Origin: Misgurnus anguillicaudatus
Lineage: Eukaryota > Chordata > Actinopteri > Cypriniformes > Cobitidae
DNA length: 64,000 bases
Assembly (NCBI RefSeq): GCF_027580225.2
Contig: NC_073358.2
Span: 31,832,501 to 31,896,500, forward strand
Direction of reading: 5' to 3'
Made by a program: the position numbers and the translations under genes
Notes under the pieces: model-generated
Seen by the model: the letters and a program-made list of their open reading frames with translations, nothing else
Database searches by the model: none
What the model was told of the DNA's origin: nothing
Shown: piece by piece, positions 11,222 to 21,052 of the stretch
Position numbering within the stretch: the first letter of the stretch is position 1
Layout of the letters: every line of letters begins with the position of its first letter

Positions 11222-11499
11222 GTAAAGAGTGTCACATTTCTGGCTGACGTCAGAGGTATTCAGGCCAATCACAACGTACAAATTAGCTGGCCAATTAGGG
11301 ACATAGCTCTTTTCAAATCGATGAGTTTTGTACAAAATTCATACGTTTCAGGAAGGTAGTGAAATCTGGAGCTACAAAAGATGTACGGTATGTGGAAAAT
11401 AATGTGTTTTTTGAACCATAAACTATGCAAACACATTGTATTTTACTAAATACACAAAATAACGGTTTTTAGCAATAAAATAGGTGCACTATAGGTCGT

Positions 11500-11785
11500 C
11501 AGTCATTTTGTAGTGTTGCCCATATTCTAAGTGAACAACTCATTCCCTACATTCGTTCAGTACTTTTTACCCACAATGCACTCTGATTTTGAATGTATTT
11601 TCCAATGTACACTCTCCAACGAATGTTTATGATGAATTTCTGCGACAGTACTGTCTGGTGCACGATATTTACTTCACTTACTCATAGCTTACTCATTTTA
11701 GTTCACTTCTTCCCCATATAGTGGACTATTAGCATTATGGGCAATTGTGATTGAATAAATAATTGAGCGAATTCGGACATAGCTT
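11500..11785. repeat. MITE-like dispersed repeat
   Basis: The block from GTAGTGTTGCCCATATTCTA to CGAATTCGGACATAGC resembles a common fish repeat containing TTTTACCCACAATGCA (recalled). The ends are weakly inverted (CCCATATTC against GAATTCGGACA). No clear target duplication. Confidence 0.4.
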
Positions 11786-12274
11786 TTGTTGTATAGTCTT
11801 TTTTTGTAATTTTTAGTTTTTTCAGCTACAACACAAGAACTTTACAAAACATAATTTATAGCCAATGCTATATATTGTATGTATTAAATAATGGGCATCT
11901 TTTAGTCACTGCAGGTTTTTTACCTCAAATGGTCATTTACTATTTTTAGCATTCCAAGACTTGGTGTTGCTGTCAGTCTGTGAAAAGACTATGTTAATTG
12001 ACCCGTTGCATATTAACTAGTGTTAACTAATAGGTTCAGCTCAAAGGGGCCTGCATTTATAAGCTTATTGTCAAAATGTGGACACGCACAATTTCTGTTC
12101 CTAATGTTTTGAAAGACATTTTGTATAATAACTATTAGTTATTTATTGATAACTAATAAAAACTACTTATATTTGTACAGTTAGTACTGAACCATTTACA
12201 CCAACTATGTGTAAATTTGTCCGTGTCTGATCTGTCACTCTTTGTTATTTAGGATTGTTAGCATGAATGCAGTT
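11786..12274. other. AT-rich spacer, nothing recognised
   Basis: No open frame over 60 codons and no clear repeat ends. Confidence 0.5.
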
Positions 12275-12545
12275 TCATCAGGTGAGTGCGCATTGCCTCG
12301 GTAACACGCCTGTCCCGAAGTTAACTTCTGGTCTGTGCTTGTTAATATATCTGGCTAGTGACTAAACTGACCTCTGGAACAAATACCTTGTGAAAAAAAA
12401 ATCAGTTTCCAAAAGATCAGGGAGACAGCCTGTGTGAATTTGGCAGTCAGGCAGGAATTTAAGGATCTGTAGCTAACATTGCATACATTAATTTTACACA
12501 TGCAGTAACATTAGCTCAGTGTAGTAGTTAAGATGCTTTAACTAT
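12275..12545 (+). repeat. Second partial copy of the 1.8-kb hAT-like relic
   Basis: It aligns by eye with 1,800-2,077 in the same orientation: GAAGTTAACTTC, TCTGGCTAGTG, TGACCTCTG-AACAAATACCTTG and AACATTAGCTCAG occur in the same order. Several indels break any shared frame. It ends near the point where copy 1 was interrupted. Confidence 0.7.
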
Positions 12546-12549
12546 GATT

Positions 12550-13252
12550 AAGCAACTTAAAAAAATACTTAAATTGGTAACCACAAAACATTTTTTTGCC
12601 TCAAGTAAAATTTTAAGTTGAAAAATATATATATATTTTTAGGTGTTACCAACTGAAATAATTTAAGTTGATCCAAGCAAAATAAATAACCAGTAAATTA
12701 CCTACCATACTTTCCAGACTATAAGCTGCACCAGGGTATAAGCCGCATAATTCAAAAATGTGTCATTAAGACGAAATAACATATATAAGTCACAGTAGAC
12801 TATACGTCGCGTTTATTAGAAAATCATTTCACAAAATCCAAGCCAAAGAACAGACATTTAAGTTATTCAACTAAACAATAGCAGGCTGAATAGATGTCTG
12901 TACGTTAAAGTAATATTATCAGTTATTTAAAGGATAAACCATGGCATACAGAACTTACCTGGAAGGTTTAATAAGCTAAATTAACCGAATAAGCCAACTA
13001 GCGTGAAGTTCGCATACTCTTCATTCCACATTACTCAATCCATTGAATTACATAAATACAGAAGCAGCATATGGCGGACTCTCGCGGCTGTAGATGATAA
13101 TGTTGTCTCTAGCCTCATAAATGTCAAAATTAATTCATACTGACTTACAAGGCGCACCTGACTATAAGACACACTACCAGCCAAGTTATGAAAAAAACGC
13201 GGCTTATAGACCAAAAAATACGGTAGTTCGAAATCATAGCTTTTTACAGTGC
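12550..13252 (-). mobile_element. CACTGTAAAAA-type MITE, split by a hAT MITE
   Basis: Outer sequence at 12,550-12,702 and 13,226-13,252 reads as one repeat ending in GCTTTTTACAGTG, the terminus of TA-inserting (Tc1/mariner-type) fish MITEs. The body contains an ATATATATA stretch and ACTTAAATTGGTAACC. Its left boundary is approximate. A hAT MITE of the CCGGACTATAAG family sits inside. Confidence 0.5.
12703..13225. mobile_element. hAT MITE, ACTATAAGYCGC family, copy 1
   Basis: The left end reads CATACTTTCCAGACTATAAG and the right end CGGCTTATAGACCAAAAAAT, imperfect inverted repeats. Internal units TATAAGCCGC, CTATACGTCGC and CTATAAGACACA repeat near both ends. A younger copy of the family is at 24,596-24,967. 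No exact duplication is visible. Confidence 0.7.
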
Positions 13253-14256
13253 TCTTGTTATTGATTCTTTGTGGAAGTCTACCGGAAGGTAAATTTGAGC
13301 CACAAAAGCCGTTTGTTTATGTTGTGCCACCGAAACCGTCTTTAACTGTTCTGAAATACAGTCTACACAGAAACACACTTACGTATAACACTTTTAACAA
13401 CATAACATCCTTCTGCTCCCAGATCATGGTGCCGTATTTGTAACTGACCTTGTGCCGTGTATTGCAGAAGTAGTGGTAGTGTAGAAGGCCGTTTGGTGTC
13501 ATTTTTCCCAGTGGTAAAAGCCAGCAAGCAAACAATCTGATTTAGGGGACTATACCTCTTTCCCATAAACTCCAGTCCTATAGAGGTTTTAGACAAAGAG
13601 CTCACACCACAACATAAAATACAACCTTGAGCTGAGTGTCCTCAAAGCAACAGAGACAAACAAGGTAAGTAGGAGAGCAGGAGCACAGTGAGAATGAAAC
13701 ATGAAAACAGTAAAAGAAAAAAAAAACGATGAGACTGATATCCGTGAAAACAGAGCACAACAAACACTCATTTTATTTTCAACTATATCCATACCAGGAC
13801 ATAAAAAATCTAGACACATATATGGGTCAGATATGACTGGAGCATGTTGATTATAAATATGAAGATTCTATAATTGCTTGTAGTTGTTTTAACCTGTAAA
13901 ACAATCTGTAATTGAAGATGTTTATCTTCAATTAGTATATATTTTGCAGTGAAATGAATTTTGTAATGTAATGACCATGTTTGTTAAGTACCGATGAGCA
14001 AATAAGGGAGACACTAACACAGAGTCACCTTTGTGTGGTCATTAAATATTACACGAGTAAGACTGTGTGTCTGTGTGAGAGAGAGAAGTGTCCACCTTAG
14101 ACAAACAGAAATGCCTAGCCGCTGGTTAGGCAATGTGGGTAAACATACACTCAACAGCAGTGGCAGCCAGTGTTTTCTTTTTCGAGGATGCACGATGCAA
14201 AGCTCGTCAAATCATGTGTTTAGGCAGTCATGTGCGTGGTTCGTCATATAAACGTA
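13253..14256. other. Spacer, possible repeat, no gene
   Basis: Frames of 64-80 codons at 13,249-13,819 overlap on both strands and look incidental. ACAAACAAGGTAAGTAGG near 13,657-13,674 resembles a splice donor but has no partner exon. Short GTGTCTGTGTGAGAGAGAG patches occur near 14,063-14,085. Confidence 0.4.
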
Positions 14257-14480
14257 TGTGCATCACTCGTCATTTCAAAATACATGCCTGCTGCAGATGC
14301 TTCGAATGGGTTTGTGATAAAAGAGACGCTCGCGTTTGCCAGATACTCCCTTAATCTCAAGTGTAATAATCAGAGTTTAGTGTTAAGTGAGTATTTTGTG
14401 AACGTGAGCGTCTCTTTTATCGTAAACCCTTTCGACGTGTGTGCAGCAGGCACTTATTTTGACATGACGCATGATGCACA
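14257..14480. repeat. Diverged foldback, arms about 105 bp
   Basis: The left arm (about 14,257-14,360) and right arm (about 14,372-14,480) pair as inverted repeats. GATAAAAGAGACGCTC at the left faces GAGCGTCTCTTTTATC at the right, and TGCCTGCTGC faces GCAGCAGGCA. Arm identity is clearly lower than in the 29.8-kb palindrome. It is likely an old palindromic MITE; the ends and target duplication are unclear. Confidence 0.7.
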
Positions 14481-14524
14481 TAGGTTCACATGATGCACCG
14501 AACACATATTTTGACATGACGAAC

Positions 14525-15005
14525 TAGGGCTGTGTGATATGACCAAAAAAATAACACAAAAATGTTCCCATATCAGTCGATATCGATAATTATCAAGATA
14601 AAATACACATCTTATTCCTGTCAAATTTATGGGTAGATTTTTGCTCCTGAATGAAAGTTTTAAAAACCAGACAGTTAATTATGGTCCTGTCTCCATTTTA
14701 CAAGCGTGCCTTGTTTTGTTTATTGTTGGTTACTAGGTTACCAATAGCACCGTCAACTTGATAAAAACGCACCTAATTTGCATGTGTTTGTTTTTCTTTT
14801 CTTATTTTTCTTATTGCGTGCAGCATCCGGAAGTGCAATCTGCAAAATGCCTGCGCAGCATTATGCCAACATTGATCAGTTATCAAGCGTTCATTATCAG
14901 TTTATTTGGGAAAATTATATCTCGAAAATTATCAATATCGAATCAGCGCCATATTTTGAATTTCCGCCCCTTGGAAGAGAAGTCACTGGACGCCACTGCT
15001 CCACA
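14525..15005 (+). mobile_element. Truncated hAT element, TAGGGCTGTGTGATATG end
   Basis: The left terminus TAGGGCTGTGTGATATGACC, followed by CGATATCGATAATTATC, is typical of a widespread fish hAT family. No matching right terminus precedes the Harbinger MITE at 15,012. The frame at 14,758-15,024 has no recognised transposase motif. Confidence 0.55.
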
Positions 15006-15011
15006 CACTAA

Positions 15012-15425
15012 AGCCGATTTATAGTCGTGCATAATTTCTACGGCGTAGGCTATCCGTAGCCTGTGCGTAGCCTGACGTGCACCTCGCAAAATTTTTAACA
15101 GCCAAGTTGAGGACGATTTGAGGTGATTTAACTCAAACTGCAACAAAAGTCGGTGTTTATTTACTTCCATCATTGCTGGTCTTCTCAAATCATACACAAC
15201 AAGTTGTTGTTTCTTCTTCGTTTGTGGGTTAACTTGCCAAGCTTCTTCTTCTTTGACGGTCCCTCTGCTACGGTGGTTATATGTGTGGATACTGCCTACC
15301 AGCGGTCTGCGCGTGTATTTGCACGTCGAAGCGGACAACGACGCAAAAGTATAAATGAAAACCGATGCGGAACCTACGCCATCGCGGCTACGCCGTAGGA
15401 CCTACGCATGACTATAACGAGCCCT
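15012..15425. mobile_element. Harbinger-type MITE, family H3 copy 1
   Basis: The ends pair: AGCCGATTTATAGTCGTGC at the left, GCATGACTATAACGAGCCCT at the right. TAA flanks both sides (15,009-15,011 and 15,426-15,428). Internal CTACGGCGTAG/CTACGCCGTAGG repeats are near both ends. The second copy, at 50,901-52,266, is split by a hAT. Confidence 0.85.
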
Positions 15426-15427
15426 TA

Positions 15428-16710
15428 AGGGCCAGATTTACTAAATGGGGCAAACTAGCGCGACAGCACAATTCCAAAAAAGCACTGATGGGAGTGGTAA
15501 TATCTGCGGGGTTATTAAAAAAGCGCAAATTAAATAACACAGGTGCATCAGCTGGTTTCCATAATGACCAACGCAAAAAATAAAGGTTTACAATAAGTTT
15601 CGAAACGTCTGGTATTATGTGACTTCTAGTGACTCCTCTTTAACTTCAGCAAATAAAACACAACATTGCTTGGCAATCAATATTTTTGAATAATATTTTC
15701 CTCTGGCATTCCCAATAAACTGTTACATGTTAAAACAATCCTTTGCCTTATATCATGTGCTCTTTGTGATGTCTCTTTATTTAGCAACAATTGCAGCCAT
15801 TTCAAGCGCAAAATGATTTAAGACATGCAAAGTTTGTGAATCTGGGTAAAAAATCAAGGCCCTGGAACGTTTTTGAAAATATACGTACATAGATTCAGGT
15901 CATTAAAAGTGCTTGAATCTATTTTATGCAAGAAGTTTTCTGGAAAAAAAATCCATATTATTCCCTGCGTAGTGTAGGATAATATCATTAAAATTCTATA
16001 CTTTTTAAGCACACGTGCTAAACTGTATCTTCTATATGCGAATGTTGATTCATACCAAAATGCTTTTTTGCATAGTTGTGTTTAACAAATGAAAACGCCT
16101 CGGGTTACGTATGTAACTGTTGCGTTATACTTCCTGGCTCCCCGTCACCCTGTCTTTGTCGCTAAGCCTTACCATTGGTTGAACTTGATATACACATTCA
16201 GACGCACTTACCCCTGGAGGCGTCCCCAAAGTGTCACCGCAGTAACGCAGCGCGAGTTCCCTCGAAAGGGAACTGTAACAATGTATCTTTAAAGGTAACA
16301 CAATGTAACTTTGCTCTCACTTGAAATGCGTCCCCACATTTAGTCCTTGAATTTTAGGGTATTGGACTTGGAAAGTCCTTTAAAGGTCCTTGAATTTGAA
16401 GTTAACTAAGGTGTGGGAACCCTGATGCTTTTTTCAGCGTCAAATAATGGCGCAAATGCCAGTCAGAACACGCGTGCAAACATAAGTAAATCACGTTGCA
16501 TGAATAATTTAAATAATCTCCTCCCAAAAATGTTGCTTCTGAAAGGAAAGCTCTAGAAATGCTTATGCAATAAGTTCAGTCGCAAAAATAACTAGACCAC
16601 ACCTTTTCAGCGTTAATTATCCACTGCGCGTCTTTAGTAAATCCCAACATCGTTATTTAACGCCAAAATGATGGTTTGTGCTGCCGCAAGCTGTTTGTAA
16701 ATCTGGCCCT
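15428..16710. mobile_element. GGGCCAGATTTAC-ended element with nested hAT
   Basis: The left end AGGGCCAGATTTACTAAATG pairs with the right end TTTGTAAATCTGGCCCT. TTA/TAA triplets are adjacent at both ends but do not align exactly, so the likely Harbinger-type duplication is uncertain. It starts at the very base where the preceding H3 MITE's flanking TAA ends. A hAT remnant occupies 15,828-16,424. Confidence 0.7.
15828..16424. mobile_element. hAT remnant, CAGGGTTCCCAC family, copy 1
   Basis: The right end GTGTGGGAACCCTG is intact; the left end is missing. The body matches 24,148-25,150 in order (TGTGAATCTGGG, CCATATTATTCCCTG, TTCATACCAAAATGC, CTTCCTGGCTCCC, GTGTCACCGCAGT). It lacks the MITE that interrupts the other copy, so the uninterrupted site can be read directly. 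Confidence 0.75.
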
Positions 16711-17237
16711 TAGACTGGAGAAAACAAGTCATGGAGAAAAGTATCATTCTGACTTCATCTTCTTTTAGCTGGCTGCACACACAGATACAGAAACACTGAG
16801 TGGTCATGCATGCAAACATGCATACTTTATAATGAGCATCAACAAATCAGTGCCTGACATTGGCCTGTGACATCATCATTAGCAATCTGAGAGACGCAGT
16901 ATGCCTGTCAATGCTTTAAAGCTCACATCTGTAGAATGAATGGGAAGTCCTTGGTTTGGCCCTGCCTCAACATCAAGCTTTGTGGTGCTGCTTTTCATTT
17001 ACATGTCATGTTTAATATCCAAATGAGTCCTTATTGTTTTTTTTGATTGAGATAAATTTGCAGGACTCATTTACAGTACATATAATTTTGTTCAATCATT
17101 TATAAATTCATTGGCTAATTAAATTTACTGTGACACAATTTTACTATTGATAACGTCAAAATGCCACCTGGTACTTTCCACAGATATGATGCACTTTGAT
17201 GACCCATACTTTTATAAAGCAATAGTGGCATTTTTTT
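16711..17237. other. Spacer, no gene
   Basis: The part at about 16,850-16,990 is less AT-rich than its surroundings and shows no repeat ends, so it could be host regulatory sequence. That is speculative. Confidence 0.35.
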
Positions 17238-17372
17238 ATATACATTTAATATACACTTTTATCCAAAGTGATTTACAGTGCATTCAATCTATATATTTTT
17301 TTATCAGTATGTGTGTTTCCTGGGACTATACCCATGACCTTTGGGCTGCAATACTAATTGAGCTACAAGTTA
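17238..17372 (-). mobile_element. tRNA-derived SINE, reverse copy
   Basis: ACTTTTATCCAAAGTGATTT at the left is the SINE tail inverted. TCCTGGGACTATACCCATGA is the inverted B-box region. It faces the copy at 17,380-17,490 head to head. Confidence 0.65.
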
Positions 17373-17379
17373 CACCAAG

Positions 17380-17490
17380 TTATGAATTTGATTCCCAGGG
17401 AACATTTCGATTGATCATAGGTACCGTGAGATATTGAATGCACTGACAGTCGCTTTTGATAAAAGCATCTGCCAAATGCATTCTTTAATT
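17380..17490 (+). mobile_element. tRNA-derived SINE, forward partial copy
   Basis: A B-box-like GAATTTGATTCCCAGGGAAC is followed, after about 60 bp, by the tail GTCGCTTTTGATAAAAGCAT and CTGCCAAATGCATTC. The head part is missing. With the reverse copy it forms an imperfect inverted pair. Confidence 0.7.
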
Positions 17491-18557
17491 ATCAAATAAA
17501 TAGGTTAAACAGTTCTGTAACACCATTACAGAAAAAAAGCATTTCTTAAAAATGTATTATATTGTAAAAACTAAATGTGTCTTTTGAAAATTATTTAAGG
17601 TCCCATTATGTACCCTGTTAATAGAAAGTGGCCACATACAGATTATTTATTCTTATTTATTATTTATTATAAAGATTTTATTTTTGGCTGAAAAGTAAAG
17701 GATCTTTAAAAAGTTTAAATGTCCCTGAAAAATGTGTTTTTAATTTAAGTTAGTATAATAACTATCTATTAAACTATTTGAGGTTTTAAAACCAGACGTT
17801 TTAGCTAAGATCAATGCAGCCTCTAGTATGTTTGAACATTATATTGTCTGAGGACCTTGCCAGTTAGACCTTGCCAGTGAAAACTCTACCATAAGTACTT
17901 ACCACCACCCAAGCACTGAAAGAAGTACCAAGCAATGAAATGCACATTGAAACGATCACTATGAAGAAAAGATTCACACAGAACTACTCTAGAGAGCTGG
18001 CGCCATTGATCAAGAGACCCTGAAGAGTGCAAATGAAGAAATGTTTATACATGTTGATAGCCACTTGTGCAAGCAAAGATGGAGAGGAATTTGTTGCTTT
18101 CCAGTTGTCATTGACCTTTGCCCACTGACTCATGTGGTGCGCTACACCGGACCCTTTTTAGCATCGGCGTCACGACTGCTGAAATCCATTGCAATTGGTG
18201 TTGGTTGCCTCTTCTTGTCATTGCCAAAAAATGTCACTGGGATACAACTCAGCAGGTGGTTGCTTTGGTGCCTTTCAGTCACAGACAGAGGTCAAGGTTT
18301 TTTCTTGTCCTTGAAGTAGCATCTTGCCTATGTATATTTAGTAATGGCTCAAACAGCTGACCGAAACAAAAATTGGTAAAGGAGAAAGGAAAGATAGACC
18401 TTGTCCTGATAGAATAAGAGACAGGCATGAAATACAAAAATACATGAGGGAAAGAGAAGCCATGAAGGACAGAGAGAGAGAAAGAGAGAGAAAAAGACTG
18501 TGGAGTGCAATGTAACAAGTCGTCACCATGAAAGTAATATACAGATGCAAGAAAAAG
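17491..18557. other. Spacer, no gene
   Basis: AT-rich to about 17,830, then a more mixed stretch. Frames at 18,041-18,360 and on the reverse strand overlap and have no known motif. A GAGAGA patch is at 18,468-18,495. Confidence 0.4.
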
Positions 18558-18559
18558 TA

Positions 18560-19917
18560 CAGGTGCTGGTCATATACAGTAATTGGAATATCATCAAAAA
18601 GTTGATTTATTTCACTAATTCCATTCAGAAAGTGAATATTATATTTATTCATTGCACACAGACTGGTATATTTCAAATGTTTATTTTATTTTATTTTGAT
18701 GATTATAACAAATCCCACATTCTAATCAGCTAATTAACTCAAAACACCTGCAAAGGCCTTTAAATGGTCTCTCAGTCTAGTTCTGTAGGCTACACAATCA
18801 TGGGGAAGACTGTTGACTTGAAAGTTGTCCAAAAGACGACCATTGACACCTTGCACAAAGAGGGCAAGACACAAAAGGTCATTGCAAAAGAGGCTGGCTG
18901 TTTACAGAGCTCTGTGTCCAAGCACATTAATAGAGAGGTGAAGGTAAGGAAATGATGTGGTAGAAAAAAGTGCACAAGCAATAGGGATAACCGCACCCTG
19001 GAGAGGATTGTGTAATAATACCCATTAAAAAATGTGGGGGAGATTTACAAAGAGTGGACTGCAGCTGAAGTCAGTGCTTCAAGAACCACTACGCACAGAC
19101 GTATGCAAGACCTGGGTTTCAGCTGTCGCATTCCTTATGTCAAGTCACTCTTGAACAACAGACAGCGTCATAAGCGTCTCGCCTTCAAAAAGGACTGGAC
19201 TGCTGCTGAGTGGTCCAAAGTTATGTTCTCTGATGAAAGTAAATTTTGCATTTCCTTTGTAAATCAAGGTCCCAAAGTCTAGAGGAAGAGAGGAGTGGCA
19301 CACAATCCACGTTGCTTGAGGTCCTGTGTAAAGTTTCCAAAGTCAGTGATGGTTTGGGGTGCCATGTCATCTGCTAGTGTTGGTTCACTGTGTTTTCTGA
19401 GGTCCAAGGGCAACGCAGCCGTATACCGAGCACTTTATGCTTCCTGATGCTGCCCAACTTAATGAAGATGCAGATTTCATTTTCCAACAGGACTTGGCAC
19501 CTGCACACAGTGCCAAAGCTACCAGGACCTGGTTTAAGGACCATGGTATCCCTGTCCTTAATTGGCCAGCAAACTTGACTGACCTTTACCCCATAGAAAA
19601 TGTATGGAGTATTGTGAAGAGGAAGATGGGATATGCCAGACCACTATCAGAGCAACCTGGGCTCTCATAACACCTGAGCAGTGCCACAGACTGATCGACT
19701 TCATGCCACGCCGCATTGCTGCAGTAATTCAGGGAAAAGGGGGCCCCAACTAAGTATTGAGTGCTGTACATGCTCATACTTTTCATGTTCATACTTTTCA
19801 GTTGGCCCAGATTTCTAAAACTCCTTTCTTTGTATTGTTCTTAAGTAATATTCTAATTTTATGAGATATTGAATTTGGGATTTTCCTTAGTTGTCAGTTA
19901 TAATCATCAAAATCAAC
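18560..19917 (+). mobile_element. Tc1-like transposon A, 3' end lost
   Basis: The left inverted repeat begins CAGGTGCTGGTCATATACAG directly after TA (18,558-18,559). A decayed transposase follows in the forward strand. The sequence stops at ATAATCATCAAAATCA, which in this family should lead into the right inverted repeat, but at about 19,914-19,917 it passes straight into the tail of a second, convergent Tc1. So the right repeat and TA are missing. Confidence 0.85.
18800..19753 (+). pseudogene. Tc1/mariner transposase, inactivated
   Basis: This would encode the DNA-cutting and strand-transfer enzyme of the element. The start MGKTVDLKVVQK was chosen as the first ATG after the inverted repeat and fits the usual Tc1 N-terminus, which holds a helix-turn-helix (THDTL-like region through KEAGCLQSSVSKH). 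The catalytic triad can still be seen in pieces: FSDESKF (first Asp, about 19,228-19,248), FQQDLAPAH (second Asp, about 19,480-19,510) and DLYPIENVW (Glu, about 19,580-19,608). Stops after EVKVRK (18,953) and at about 19,010 and 19,280, plus frame changes, break the gene. The terminal stop is at 19,751. Total length is close to a full Tc1 transposase (about 340 codons). Confidence 0.9.
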
Positions 19918-19919
19918 CA

Positions 19920-20790
19920 GGCCGCTTCCTGTAGCTGTGGATCAGACCTGCACATCATTGTAATTTTAGCCCATTTTTTCCTGGCAGAACTGCTTTAACT
20001 CTGTCATATTCTTTGGATGTCTCATGTGTATAGCCATCTTCAAGTCAATCCAGAGCATCTCTATTGGGTTTAGGTCTGGGCTCTGACTTGGCCACTCCAA
20101 AAGGCGGATTTTTTTTTCTGAAGCCATTCTGTTGTGGACTTGCTTTGTTGTTTTGGGTCGTTGTCCTATTGCATCACCCACCTTCTACACAGTTTCAGCT
20201 GACGTACAGACATTCTCACATTATTCTGAAGAATTGTCTGATATTCTTGGGAATTCATTCCCCTCAATGATTGCAAGCTGCCAGGCCCTGATGCCTCAAA
20301 GCAGGCCAAAATCATGATGTTTCCTCCACCATACTTTACAGTTGGGATGATGTTTTCATGATGATATGCCGTGCCCTTTCTACGCCAGATGGTGTTTTTT
20401 TCCAACTAGTTCAATCTTAGTTTCATCAGTCCACAAAACATTTTGCCAATACAGCTGCAGAGTGTCAGTGTGCTCTTTTGCAAACTTCAGGATTGCAGCA
20501 ATTTTTAGTAAGCAGTGGCCTGCTTCGTGGTGTCCTGCCGTGGATACCCTGCTTGTTCAGTGTTTTACGTATTGTAGACTCATGAACAAAGATGTTAGCA
20601 AGTTCCAATGATGCCTTCAAATCTTTGGATGTCTTTCCGAGTTGTTTCTTTACCTCACTGATGAGTCTTCATTGTGCTCTTGGTGTCATTTTGACTGGGC
20701 GCCCACTTCTTTGTAACCCTTTCTACTTTATGTAAAGCAACAAATCTTGATCGTATCTCCTCTGAAAGCTCTTTTTGGCAAGGGGTGGCT
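19920..20790 (-). pseudogene. Tc1/mariner transposase, inactivated
   Basis: The reverse strand reads as a diverged Tc1 transposase. Recognisable parts in order are LISEVKKQLGKTSKDLKASL (DNA-binding part), STIRKTLNKQGIHGRTPRS, NTIWRRKGTAYHHENIIPTV, KYGGGNIMILACFEASGPG (catalytic core), and EWPSQSPDLNPIEMLWIDLK, which holds the conserved DLNPIE motif with the catalytic Glu. The end, HPKNMTELKQFCQEKMG, is near the normal C terminus. Stops such as the one before HSAAVLAKC, and frame shifts between segments, inactivate it. It is a different Tc1 family from the neighbour A. Confidence 0.9.
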
Positions 20791-21052
20791 CACATAAGCG
20801 TGTTCTTCTTGTGCAGAACAAACTCCAAAAGTTTGAAGGGGTTTCATCAGTCAAGTAGCTGTAGTCCTCACCTCCAAACGTATTATCTTAACGAGACTCC
20901 GGGTGTGCTAAAACCTAACACTAATTAGCTTTTTAAGGTCATTTACTCAAGGGTTCACATACTTTTTCCACAAGCACTATGACGTTTTTTGTTTGTTCTC
21001 AATAAAGACATGAAAGATCAGATTTTTTTGTGTAATTATTTTTAGACACATT

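Larger units (their letters stand above)
9620..11490 (-). mobile_element. TTAA element, AGAGCACCTAT family, copy 1
   Basis: The left end AGGGCACCTATGGTCCGATT follows TTAA (9,616-9,619). The right end GCAATAAAATAGGTGCACT is the opposite terminus of the same family as 41,135-41,514 and 60,170-61,459, so this copy is inverted relative to them. The right TTAA has mutated. A 1.4-kb hAT (9,820-11,221) splits it. TTAA duplication places the family with piggyBac or Kolobok types. Confidence 0.75.
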
